A DNA stretch of 9,798 nucleotides from Thiotrichaceae bacterium (GTDB lineage: Bacteria > Pseudomonadota > Gammaproteobacteria > SZUA-229). The notes under the pieces are model-generated. The model had not been told where the DNA came from. It did not search any database and worked only from the letters and a program-made list of their open reading frames with translations. A program made the translations under genes and the position numbers. Position 1 is the first letter of the stretch. The number at the start of each line of letters is the position of its first letter. Location of the stretch: NCBI GenBank assembly GCA_002746365.1, contig NVWZ01000006.1:54196-63993 (forward strand), given 5' to 3'. Shown piece after piece: positions 1 to 6,300 of the stretch.

Positions 1-674
1 ACCGCACCGTCTTTCATGGTTGCGATACGTTCTGCATTCATTAAATCACGTGTTGCATCAATTAGTGGCACGTGAAAGGTAATAAAATCAGCCTGTTTAA
101 TTAATTCATCCACGTTTTCCATTTCTTCTACATCAGACGACATTTTCCAGGCACTTTTTACTGTAATCGTCGGATCAAATCCAATAACACGCATGCCAAG
201 TGCCACCGCCACATTTGCAATTTCAACACCGATTGCACCCAAACCAATCACACCTAATGTACGGCCGGGTAATTCATAACCAACAAACTTTTTCTTGCCT
301 GCTTCTACCGCCTTATTTTGCTCTTCATCAGAGCCTTCAACATTTTCGGCATATTGCCATGCCTGACAAATGTTTCTACATGCTAATAACATACCGGCAA
401 TAACCAGTTCTTTTACAGCGTTAGCATTGGCACCCGGCGCATTAAAAACCACAACACCTTGATCACCTAATTTTTCAACAGGAACGTTATTGGTACCTGC
501 TCCAGCACGACCCACAACTTTTAAACTAGCGGGGACTTCCATCTCGTGCAGATTTTGTGAACGTAATATAATTGCATCAGGATTATCTGTTTCAGGACTG
601 ACTGCATAGGTTTCAGCAGGAAGACGGCTTAAGCCTTTTCCTGAGATATTGTTGATTGTTTTGATGTTGAACAT
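1..674 (-). CDS. serA: D-3-phosphoglycerate dehydrogenase, partial (3' end beyond window)
   Basis: This enzyme oxidises 3-phosphoglycerate to 3-phosphohydroxypyruvate with NAD, the first step of the phosphorylated serine pathway in the cytoplasm. I translated 224 codons from the ATG at 674 down to the window edge. The N-terminus (MFNIKTINNISGKGLSRLP) resembles the roughly 390-residue proteobacterial form. An N-terminal substrate-domain stretch RAGAGTNNV lies at residues 56-64. The Rossmann fold follows, with GLGAIG at 144-149 and the acidic ribose-binding residue D167 in VIGFDP. FHVPL lies at 200-204. The catalytic Arg/Glu/His expected further on, and any ACT domain, fall outside the window. 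A GGA lies about 8 bases before the ATG. The gene is downstream of serC on the same strand but behind an intrinsic terminator, so it may have its own promoter or depend on read-through. The family call is firm; the full length is unknown. Confidence 0.9.
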   Translation of the reverse strand, partial: MFNIKTINNISGKGLSRLPAETYAVSPETDNPDAIILRSQNLHEMEVPASLKVVGRAGAGTNNVPVEKLGDQGVVVFNAPGANANAVKELVIAGMLLACRNICQAWQYAENVEGSDEEQNKAVEAGKKKFVGYELPGRTLGVIGLGAIGVEIANVAVALGMRVIGFDPTITVKSAWKMSSDVEEMENVDELIKQADFITFHVPLIDATRDLMNAERIATMKDGA

Positions 675-727
675 TGAGTGTATCCAAAAAAATTAATAAT
701 AAAAATAGTTGTCAGTAGGCAGTTAGC

Positions 728-759
728 AAAAAAAAACAACAGGCTTTTAACTGCCTGCT
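728..759 (-). terminator. Intrinsic terminator after serC
   Basis: On the minus strand the 7-base stem AGCAGGC pairs with GCCTGTT (one G-U pair) around the 8-base loop AGTTAAAA. It is followed directly by GTTTTTTTTT. It starts about 40 bases past the serC stop and ends about 50 bases before the serA start. The surrounding sequence repeats a GGCAGT-type motif. A second, longer pairing of AGGCAGTTA (717-725) with TAACTGCCT (748-756) overlaps the stem, so two alternative folds are possible. Confidence 0.65.
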
Positions 760-799
760 GGTAACTGAAGACTGCCAACTTTCTATACTGGAGTCACCG

Positions 800-1882
800 T
801 TACGAATTAGCAGCAGCAAATTCCTGCATAAAGCTAATCAACGCATCCACACCCGCTTCCGGCATGGCATTGTAAATACTTGCACGCATACCGCCCACAG
901 AGCGATGACCTTTTAATGTTGTCAGACCTTTCGCAGCAGCCTGTTCGAGGAAAGCGGCATCAAGATCAGCATTGCCCAGGATAAATGGCACATTCATCCA
1001 GGAACGATTTTTGACATCAACCGGGTTACTGTAAAACGCAGAATCATCAATCGCCTGGTAAAGTTTTGCCGCCTTTCGTTTATTTACTTCTTCGATGGTC
1101 GCCATGCCGCCCTTTTCCAGGCTCCGTGCAAAAACTAATCCTGCAAAATACCAGCTGTATGTTGGAGGGGTGTTATACATAGAGTCATTATCGACAAACG
1201 TTTTGTAATCGAACATAACGGGCATGCTTGAATCGGCATTTCCAACCAAATCTTCGCGGATGATAACGATGGTTAAACCAGCCGGCCCGATATTCTTTTG
1301 CGCACCGGCATAGATTACAGCAAATTTTGAAACATCAATACTGCGAGACAAAATGGTTGAGGACATATCTGCAACTAACGGTACATCACCCGTATCCGGA
1401 ATATAATCGAACTCGACACCCACGATGGTTTCGTTCGGTGTGTAATGCACATAAGCCGCTTCAGGATCAAACTTAAGACTGTCTGCGTCAGGTACGGTAG
1501 TAAATTTACTGTCCGTTGTATCCACAACTAAATTGACATCGCAGTAACGTTTCGCTTCTGTTACCGCTTTTTTAGACCATTGACCGGTTAACAGATAATC
1601 CGCTTTTTTCTTGCCATTAAGCAAATTGATTGGCACCATCGCAAACTGACTGCTGGCGCCGCCCTGCAGAAACAAAACTTTATAGTTATCTGGAATCGCC
1701 ATCAATTCGCGTAAATCGGCTTCGGCTTTCGCTGCAATTGACATATAGTCTTTGCCGCGGTGACTCATTTCCATAACGGACATGCCTGTACCATTCCAAT
1801 CCAGCATTTCTGCCTGTGCCTGTTCTAATACTTCGCTAGGTAGCGCGGCGGGGCCAGCGCTAAAATTGTATACTCTACTCAT
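800..1882 (-). CDS. serC: Phosphoserine aminotransferase
   Basis: This PLP enzyme transfers an amino group from glutamate to 3-phosphohydroxypyruvate, giving phosphoserine, the second step of serine synthesis. Family members also act on the analogous pyridoxal-pathway intermediate. The 360 residues match the usual length of about 360. Visible landmarks are NFSAGPAALP at 6-15, SHRG at 40-43 with the substrate-binding His/Arg pair, the cofactor-phosphate loop GGASSQF at 74-80, NETIVGVEF at 150-158, ADMSSTILSR at 171-180, and the PLP lysine K196 in AGAQKNIGPAGLT. The C-terminal stretch from H326-R327 to GGMRASIYNAMP (substrate arginine near 333) is also intact. The ATG at 1882 opens the conserved N-terminus; only a weak AAGA lies upstream. 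The gene is in gyrA-serC order, but an unusually long gap filled with repeats and a probable gene cassette separates it from gyrA, so co-transcription with gyrA looks unlikely. Confidence 0.97.
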   Translation of the reverse strand: MSRVYNFSAGPAALPSEVLEQAQAEMLDWNGTGMSVMEMSHRGKDYMSIAAKAEADLRELMAIPDNYKVLFLQGGASSQFAMVPINLLNGKKKADYLLTGQWSKKAVTEAKRYCDVNLVVDTTDSKFTTVPDADSLKFDPEAAYVHYTPNETIVGVEFDYIPDTGDVPLVADMSSTILSRSIDVSKFAVIYAGAQKNIGPAGLTIVIIREDLVGNADSSMPVMFDYKTFVDNDSMYNTPPTYSWYFAGLVFARSLEKGGMATIEEVNKRKAAKLYQAIDDSAFYSNPVDVKNRSWMNVPFILGNADLDAAFLEQAAAKGLTTLKGHRSVGGMRASIYNAMPEAGVDALISFMQEFAAANS

Positions 1883-2018
1883 AATTTATCTTGGATTTTA
1901 AATTGAATTTATTGTGATTGTTTACTTTACGTTAGATCTTTAAATTATTGATTATTATTAGTTAATCTTCTAGTATTTTTGAGTACTATATTCTTTCATC
2001 TTAGAATATTTCACCCTG
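1883..2018 (-). promoter_or_regulatory. AT-rich upstream region of serC, probably holding its promoter
   Basis: This very AT-rich stretch lies between the serC start and the first repeat. It is the only non-repetitive DNA in which a serC promoter could sit. On the minus strand, a TATAGT that could serve as a -10 box lies at about 1986-1991. It overlaps a small palindrome, TAGTA-8-TACTA, that could be an operator. No good -35 box is placed at the right distance, so the exact promoter is not resolved. Confidence 0.3.
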
Positions 2019-2095
2019 CCATCCCCGAATGTTTTGTCGGGAATCCATTCGTATGTAAACGCTGAATCCCCGACAAAAACATTCGGGGATGACGG
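2019..2095. repeat. REP-like pair of opposed hairpins
   Basis: Two copies of a short palindromic unit stand in opposite orientation. Each copy folds on itself: CCCCGA (2023-2028) with TCGGG (2037-2041), and CCCCGA (2068-2073) with TCGGGG (2083-2088), around loops containing ATGTTTT. The two copies also pair with each other as one long imperfect inverted repeat of about 28-32 bases per arm. This is the layout of REP/BIME-type intergenic elements. The outer half of the right copy is the same sequence as the degenerate repeat units that follow it. Confidence 0.7.
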
Positions 2096-2124
2096 TGCAT
2101 AACATTCAGGATAACGGTACATGA
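2080..2124. repeat. Degenerate tandem units of about 22 bases, left block
   Basis: Two units begin CATTCGGGGATGACGG (2080-2102) and CATTCAGGATAACGG (2103-2124), each ending in a CATAA or CATGA tail. They share the core CATTcrGGATrACGGT with the right block at 2530-2625. The first unit overlaps the arm of the REP-like element, so the array seems to be built from amplified REP half-arms. Confidence 0.6.
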
Positions 2125-2131
2125 TGCCCTA

Positions 2132-2205
2132 CATCAACGGTAAAATAAAGCTGCACCGCTTCGCTATGCAGCATTATTTTGCCCGAGTGCATGTTTTTGT
2201 TAGGC
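2132..2205 (-). other. Candidate attC recombination site
   Basis: This 74-base candidate runs on the minus strand from GCCTAAC (fits RYYYAAC) to GTTGATG (only GTT fits GTTRRRY, the rest being flanking DNA). The centre is an imperfect stem of 14 bases with one mismatch (2142-2155 with 2167-2180), closed by an 11-base loop containing GCGAAGCGG. Outside the stem the two sides are unequal, 18 bases on one and 3 on the other. Most attC sites are more symmetric, and this is the main weakness of the call. Confidence 0.45.
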
Positions 2206-2529
2206 GTAACTTACATAATAATAAATAATTTAAAAGAAGTGTCTTACTGCACACATTTAAATTTAAGTTCAACCTCAGGGAACTTACCAAAACCAGAACT
2301 TGAATTAAACGAAACTTCTTTTAATGATTTATTTTGTTTTTTACAATAATTTTGTGCTGCGACATACGCATCAGCTTTCATTCCGCCTACGCCAACAAAA
2401 CCACTCTGACCTGAAATCATTATATTATATGTGTCATCACCTATAGGTATAACACCAGGGGATGATGTACAACCTAAAAGCATTAATGATAAAAGTAATA
2501 TTTTTTTCATATTTTCCCTATACGCCTAA
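2138..2529 (-). mobile_element. Probable solitary integron-type gene cassette
   Basis: Read on the minus strand, this 392-base segment has the layout of an integron gene cassette. It begins at a G|TTAGGC recombination point (G at 2530), has a Shine-Dalgarno site and ATG within 20 bases, carries one small ORF, and ends with a hairpin-forming candidate attC whose GCCTAAC (2205-2199) is the exact complement of the GTTAGGC start. The complementarity extends to 10 bases (2199-2208 with 2521-2530). The right-hand junction reads G|TTGATG, as expected when a cassette has recombined into a non-attC secondary site. Deleting 2138-2529 joins CATCAA to CATTTAGAATGACG, which restores the same kind of unit boundary seen at 2098-2110 and 2598-2610. 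No integrase or second cassette is present. A MITE-like element with 10-base terminal repeats is the alternative, but I see no target duplication. Confidence 0.55.
2244..2510 (-). CDS. Small predicted lipoprotein, cassette-borne, unknown function
   Basis: The protein has 88 residues with a clear lipoprotein signal: charged MKK, a hydrophobic stretch (residues 4-12) and a lipobox LLGC with the lipidated cysteine at C14, so it should be anchored in the cell envelope. The mature part is about 74 residues. It starts with GVIPIGDDTYNIMISG, continues with GGMKADAYVAAQNYCKKQNKSL and ends in a short LKFKC strand. C55 and C86 could form a disulfide. From memory, small lipoproteins of the pattern 'PIG-DTY-I... 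GG-KA... A-xxC' occur often in environmental integron cassettes; I did not check this by search. AGGG lies 6-9 bases before the ATG, immediately behind the cassette start. No own promoter is evident. Its function is unknown. Confidence 0.8.
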   Translation of the reverse strand: MKKILLLSLMLLGCTSSPGVIPIGDDTYNIMISGQSGFVGVGGMKADAYVAAQNYCKKQNKSLKEVSFNSSSGFGKFPEVELKFKCVQ

Positions 2530-2625
2530 CATTTAGAATGACGATACATGACATTTAGGACAATGGTACATGGCATTCTGAAATGATGGTGAATAACCAT
2601 AACATTCGGGAATGACGACAGATGA
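2530..2625. repeat. Degenerate tandem units of about 22 bases, right block
   Basis: Four further units begin at 2530 (CATTTAGAATGACGATACAT), 2552 (CATTTAGGACAATGGTACAT), 2574 (CATTCTGAAATGATGG, with about 7 extra bases) and 2603 (CATTCGGGAATGACGAC). Spacing is 22, 22, 29 and 23 bases. Together with the left block they form one array that the cassette-like segment interrupts. The units are diverged, which suggests an old array. Confidence 0.6.
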
Positions 2626-2640
2626 CATGTATCGGTTTGT

Positions 2641-2715
2641 TTCTTACTCCAAGTGTCTTCCTTACTCTAAACATCGTAAATATTCTAAACGGAATAGCGC
2701 TCTAAACGCTACTCT
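2641..2715. repeat. Weak 17-18 base periodicity downstream of gyrA
   Basis: TCTAAAC occurs at 2666, 2684 and 2701, spaced by 18 and 17 bases, with TTACTC motifs interleaved (2644, 2662, 2716). It may be a decayed tandem repeat. No convincing gyrA terminator is visible here. Confidence 0.3.
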
Positions 2716-5334
2716 TTACTCTTCAGGTGCCGACTCTTCCGCTGATGGGTTTTCACCGGCATCATCGTCTTTCACTTCTTCATCCGCCAGCACTTCGATC
2801 TTTTCAATTTCGACCAGTTTTTCACCTTTGGTCAAACGAATTAGTCTGACACCCTGGGTGTTACGTCCCATCTCACTCACATCTGCTACCGCAATACGCA
2901 CTAAGGTACCGTTGTCAGTAATCATCATGAAATCATTGTTTTTCTGAACCTGAACCGCGCCAACTATTTTGCCGTTGCGTTCATTGGTCTTGATCGAAAT
3001 CACACCCTGACCACCGCGACCTTTTAGCGGGTAGTCATCAACATTTGTGCGTTTACCGTATCCATTTTCTGTTGATGTGAGTATGGAACCACCGGTTTCT
3101 ACTTTAATCATGGCAATCACTTCCTGCCCATCTGAAATACGAATACCGCGAACACCACCGGCTGTGCGTCCCATTGAACGTACATCGGTTTCAGAGAATC
3201 GAACTGATTTACCCGAATCAGCCAGCAACATAATATGATCGCTACCATCGGTAATGACCACATCAACTAATTTATCGTTATCGCGGAATTCAATCGCTTT
3301 AATCCCTGATGCGCGTGGTCGTGAAAAGTTAGACAACGCGGTCTTTTTAACGGTGCCCGAACTGGTTGCCATAAAGACAAAACGGTCTTCGTCATATTCA
3401 CGTATCGGTAAAACGGCATTAATACGCTCACCTTCGCCCAGTGGCAGCAGATTAATAATGGGCTTACCACGCGAACCTCGACCCGCCATCGGCAGCTGAT
3501 ACACTTTTAACCAGTACACTTTACCAACACTGGAGAAGCACAATAACGTATCGTGAGTATTGGCAACAAATAACTTATCGATGAAGTCTTCTGTCTTCAT
3601 TGATGTCGCAGATTTACCACGGCCTCCACGACGCTGAGTATTGTATACATCCAGTTGTTGCGACTTGGCATAACCTTCGTGCGAGAACGTCACCACGACA
3701 TCTTCTTCGGTTATTAAATCTTCCATATTGAAATCAAGCTCATCGGCCATGATTTCACTGCGACGCTCATCGGCGTAGTTGTCACGAATTTCTTCGAGTT
3801 CTTCACGGATAACTTCGAGCAGACGTTCGGGATTAGATAGTATTTCGATAAGCTCTTTAATAACGTCAAGAATCAGCTGGAATTCGTTAACGATTTTGTC
3901 TTGTTCAAGACCGGTTAAACGATGCAGTTTCAAATCCAAAATGGCTTGTGCCTGTACTTCGGAAAGATAATAACCATCGTCTTTTAAGCCAAACCGAGGA
4001 TCCAGATCATCCGGACGTGAGGCACTTAAATCAACACCTGCTCCCGTATTGGTCGTGGCGCGTGCCACCATCTCATTGACCACACCTGCTGGCCAGACTT
4101 TTGCAAGTAGACCTTGTTTCGCCGCTGCAGGGTTCTCAGACTGTTTAATCAGTTCGATAACTTCATCGATATTAGCCAGTGCAATAGCCAGACCTTCTAA
4201 CACATGTGCGCGTGCGCGTGCCTTACGTAATTCGAATATAGTACGACGGGTAACCACCTCGCGACGATGGCGTAAGAAGGCATCAAGAATCTGTTTTATA
4301 TTGAGTAATTGCGGCTGGCCGTCCACCAGGGCGACCATATTAATGCCAAACGCTGTTTGCATAGCGGTCTGCGAGAATAGATTATTCAGCAGTACATCAC
4401 CAACTTCGCCACGTTTAATTTCTATAACGATGCGCATACCGTCTTTATCAGACTCGTCACGTAATGCCGAAATACCTTCTATACGTTTTTCCTTAACCAG
4501 ATCAGCAATACGTTCAATTAAACGCGCTTTATTAACCTGATAAGGTAACTCAGTCACGATAATGGTTTGCTTACCTTTTGCATTTTCAACTATTTCTGCT
4601 CGCGCACGCATAACCATGCGACCACGACCTGTTTTATATGCCTGCCGAATCCCTTTGACGCCATTGATAAAAGCCGCCGTTGGTAGATCGGGTGCCGGGA
4701 TATGCTCCATGATTTCATCGATAGACATATCAGGATTTACAATTAACGCCAGGCAGGCACTGATGACTTCACCGAGGTTGTGCGGTGGCATATTGGTTGC
4801 CATGCCCACTGCAATGCCGGTTGAACCGTTAATCAACATATTCGGTACACGCGTAGGCATAACCACGGGCTCAGATTCAGAGCCATCATAGTTCTCTGCA
4901 AAGTCGACCGTTTCTTTATCTAAGTCGGCCAGTAATTCATGTGCAATCTTCGACATACGCACTTCGGTATAACGCATCGCAGCCGGTGCATCACCATCAA
5001 CCGAACCGAAGTTACCCTGACCGTCAACCAGCATATAACGTAACGAGAAAGGCTGCGCCATGCGAACGATAGTGTCATACACGGCAGTATCACCATGCGG
5101 ATGATACTTACCGATGACATCACCGACGACACGAGCTGATTTTTTATAGGGTTTGTTGTAATCGTTGCCCAGTACACTCATCGCAAATAAGGCACGACGA
5201 TGAACCGGTTTAAGACCATCTCGAACGTCTGGCAAAGCACGCCCAACAATAACACTCATGGCGTAATCCAGATAGGATTGGCGCATTTCGTCTTCGAGAT
5301 TTACCGGTGATATTTCTTTTGCAAATTCAGTCAT
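2716..5334 (-). CDS. gyrA: DNA gyrase subunit A
   Basis: Subunit A of the A2B2 type II topoisomerase that introduces negative supercoils using ATP hydrolysed by GyrB. At 872 residues it has normal length. The winged-helix breakage-reunion domain carries the catalytic tyrosine Y122 in AAMRYTE. The quinolone-determining region reads [10 protein letters not shown] with T83 and D87, an unmutated pattern (T83 is natural in some gammaproteobacteria). The tower and coiled-coil follow, with a leucine/glutamate-rich helix at about 480-530. The C-terminal DNA-wrapping beta-pinwheel starts with the GyrA box QRRGGRG at 567-573, and repeated blades run to about 845. The last 20-odd residues form an acidic tail, as in many proteobacterial GyrA. 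The ATG at 5334 gives the expected N-terminus but has no Shine-Dalgarno site. Instead, a six-codon frame (5351-5331) ends in a TGA that overlaps the gyrA ATG as ATGA. Confidence 0.98.
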   Translation of the reverse strand: MTEFAKEISPVNLEDEMRQSYLDYAMSVIVGRALPDVRDGLKPVHRRALFAMSVLGNDYNKPYKKSARVVGDVIGKYHPHGDTAVYDTIVRMAQPFSLRYMLVDGQGNFGSVDGDAPAAMRYTEVRMSKIAHELLADLDKETVDFAENYDGSESEPVVMPTRVPNMLINGSTGIAVGMATNMPPHNLGEVISACLALIVNPDMSIDEIMEHIPAPDLPTAAFINGVKGIRQAYKTGRGRMVMRARAEIVENAKGKQTIIVTELPYQVNKARLIERIADLVKEKRIEGISALRDESDKDGMRIVIEIKRGEVGDVLLNNLFSQTAMQTAFGINMVALVDGQPQLLNIKQILDAFLRHRREVVTRRTIFELRKARARAHVLEGLAIALANIDEVIELIKQSENPAAAKQGLLAKVWPAGVVNEMVARATTNTGAGVDLSASRPDDLDPRFGLKDDGYYLSEVQAQAILDLKLHRLTGLEQDKIVNEFQLILDVIKELIEILSNPERLLEVIREELEEIRDNYADERRSEIMADELDFNMEDLITEEDVVVTFSHEGYAKSQQLDVYNTQRRGGRGKSATSMKTEDFIDKLFVANTHDTLLCFSSVGKVYWLKVYQLPMAGRGSRGKPIINLLPLGEGERINAVLPIREYDEDRFVFMATSSGTVKKTALSNFSRPRASGIKAIEFRDNDKLVDVVITDGSDHIMLLADSGKSVRFSETDVRSMGRTAGGVRGIRISDGQEVIAMIKVETGGSILTSTENGYGKRTNVDDYPLKGRGGQGVISIKTNERNGKIVGAVQVQKNNDFMMITDNGTLVRIAVADVSEMGRNTQGVRLIRLTKGEKLVEIEKIEVLADEEVKDDDAGENPSAEESAPEE

Positions 5335-5491
5335 TTAAAGGTGTGTTTCATATTCTATTGTTGGGCTTTTAAGATGATTAATACCTCACCTAAAACCCAA
5401 AAAAATAGCGCCCAAACTGCAGCGCATAATGCGTCTTATAAAGCACTCGATATTAACACAGACCACGGTTCCCCGCACCTTTATACGGCTT

Positions 5492-6022
5492 TTATTTAGG
5501 TCTGACCCGACTAACGATTTCGACCATATTATTGAGCAGCTTATGCTCGGATATTGATGCTGATTTTGAGACAGGAAACTGGTGACCAAGGTAGAGACAA
5601 TAACCCAACCATTTAAACAGGAAGCGATTTAACTTCCATTTTATCTGGATCGCTTTTTCAGGAACATGATCATACTGATTACGACCATGCTGCAAATGAC
5701 CGGTAAGCACTTCGGCCTGATGCACGTCATGATATACGCGTAATGTTAATGCCGGCTCAGGAACAGGCCTACTGTGCTCGCCAAACTGATAAGTAAGGCA
5801 TAACGTTGTGGTGAATTTAGTCCGTTCGAGAATAACCAGATGCAGGCTTAAGCAACCCGGCAAATGTGAAACCGAGGTATCGGGTAATTTAGCGAGTTCC
5901 GGCAGCAACCTGCGTATACGCATGTAGTTGTTTTCATACAGATCCATCAAACTGACGAAGCCACGAGGATCGACATCCTCACAACCGTAACCGGCGAACA
6001 ATTTTTGTTTTGAGTTATTCAT
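5492..6022 (-). CDS. DUF1249 family protein (YqiB-like)
   Basis: This 176-residue soluble protein has the hallmarks of DUF1249, the family of E. coli YqiB, whose function is not established. The N-terminal helix reads LYENNYMRIRRLLPEL (28-43), the middle has the strand RVYHDVHQAEV (95-105), and the C-terminal part has the KWKLNRFLFKWLGYCLYLGH block (128-147) with the conserved Asn, Trp and Tyr-Cys. No signal peptide or membrane segment is seen. About 25 residues precede the family core and about 25 follow it (SKSASISEHKLLNN...), somewhat longer than YqiB from memory. The ATG at 6022 lacks a Shine-Dalgarno site, but TATAAT lies 12 bases before it, so the message could be nearly leaderless. It sits 157 bases upstream of gyrA on the same strand. 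YqiB in E. coli has different neighbours (the nudF/cpdA region), so context gives no functional clue. Confidence 0.85.
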   Translation of the reverse strand: MNNSKQKLFAGYGCEDVDPRGFVSLMDLYENNYMRIRRLLPELAKLPDTSVSHLPGCLSLHLVILERTKFTTTLCLTYQFGEHSRPVPEPALTLRVYHDVHQAEVLTGHLQHGRNQYDHVPEKAIQIKWKLNRFLFKWLGYCLYLGHQFPVSKSASISEHKLLNNMVEIVSRVRPK

Positions 6023-6090
6023 TGTTTGATAATTATAGTAAACCTACGTGTAACTGCACTACCGTTAGTCTTAAGATATTCTTTGATAAA

Positions 6091-6274
6091 GTCAAAAACA
6101 GAACCGCAGAGACGCAGAGGGAAAATTAGTTTATTCGTCATTGCGAGCGAAGCGTGGCAATCTCCTGTAGAGGACTCAGTCGCTTAAAGAGATTGCCACG
6201 CTTCGCTCGCAATGACGTTAATATAAATGTTGTTCTCTGCGTCTCAGCGGGTCAAGCTTTTAAAAGTTTTTGAC
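6091..6274. repeat. Composite nested palindromic element 1
   Basis: Three layers of inverted repeat are nested. The outermost is GTCAAAAAC (6091-6099) with GTTTTTGAC (6266-6274). Next is an imperfect CAGAG-rich pair, left ACCGCAGAGACGCAGAG (6103-6119) with the right arm around 6235-6252. The innermost is a perfect 29-base pair listed separately. It fills most of the gap between two same-strand genes. The CAGAG layer resembles the outer arms of the element at 8838-9021. No ORF is inside, so this is a non-autonomous, MITE-like repeat. Confidence 0.7.
6136..6217. repeat. Inner perfect 29-base inverted repeat of element 1
   Basis: The left arm 6136-6164 starts CGTCATTGCGAGCGAAGC, and the right arm 6189-6217 is its exact reverse complement. 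The loop is 24 bases. Repeats of the CGTCATTGCGAG-type are widespread in proteobacterial intergenic DNA. Perfect arms suggest recent insertion, gene conversion, or selection for the hairpin. Confidence 0.85.
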
Positions 6275-6300
6275 TCTCAGCTTTGAGTCGAATACGAACA

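Noticed and set aside
200..403. 67-codon plus-strand frame at the left edge
   Set aside because: It is antisense to serA, whose translation is clearly conserved through this stretch.
2199..2530. Simple MITE with 10-base terminal inverted repeats
   Set aside because: There is no target duplication, and the hairpin lying outside one inverted repeat plus the restored array unit fit a cassette better. Kept only as an alternative.
2080..2625. CRISPR array
   Set aside because: The units are contiguous and diverged, without unique spacers of regular length, and no cas gene is present.
2612..2947. Open frames opposite gyrA on the plus strand (also at 3047, 3254, 3779, 4049 and 4562)
   Set aside because: They lie antisense to a full-length conserved gyrA, have serine/arginine-rich low-quality composition and no recognisable family.
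5084..5100. Quinolone-resistance mutation in gyrA (T83 differs from the E. coli serine)
   Set aside because: Threonine at 83 is the natural residue in several susceptible gammaproteobacteria, and D87 is intact.
5399..5425. Possible terminator after the DUF1249 gene (GCGC stem, 10-base loop, then T-tract on the minus strand)
   Set aside because: The stem is only four base pairs, too weak to call.
5386..5589. 67-codon minus-strand frame overlapping the end of the DUF1249 gene
   Set aside because: It is out of frame with the real gene, has no ribosome site and no family resemblance.
6272..6289. GACTC...GAGTC hairpin just after the unknown gene
   Set aside because: On the coding strand it is followed by an A-run rather than a U-tract, and the stem is short, so it is not an intrinsic terminator.
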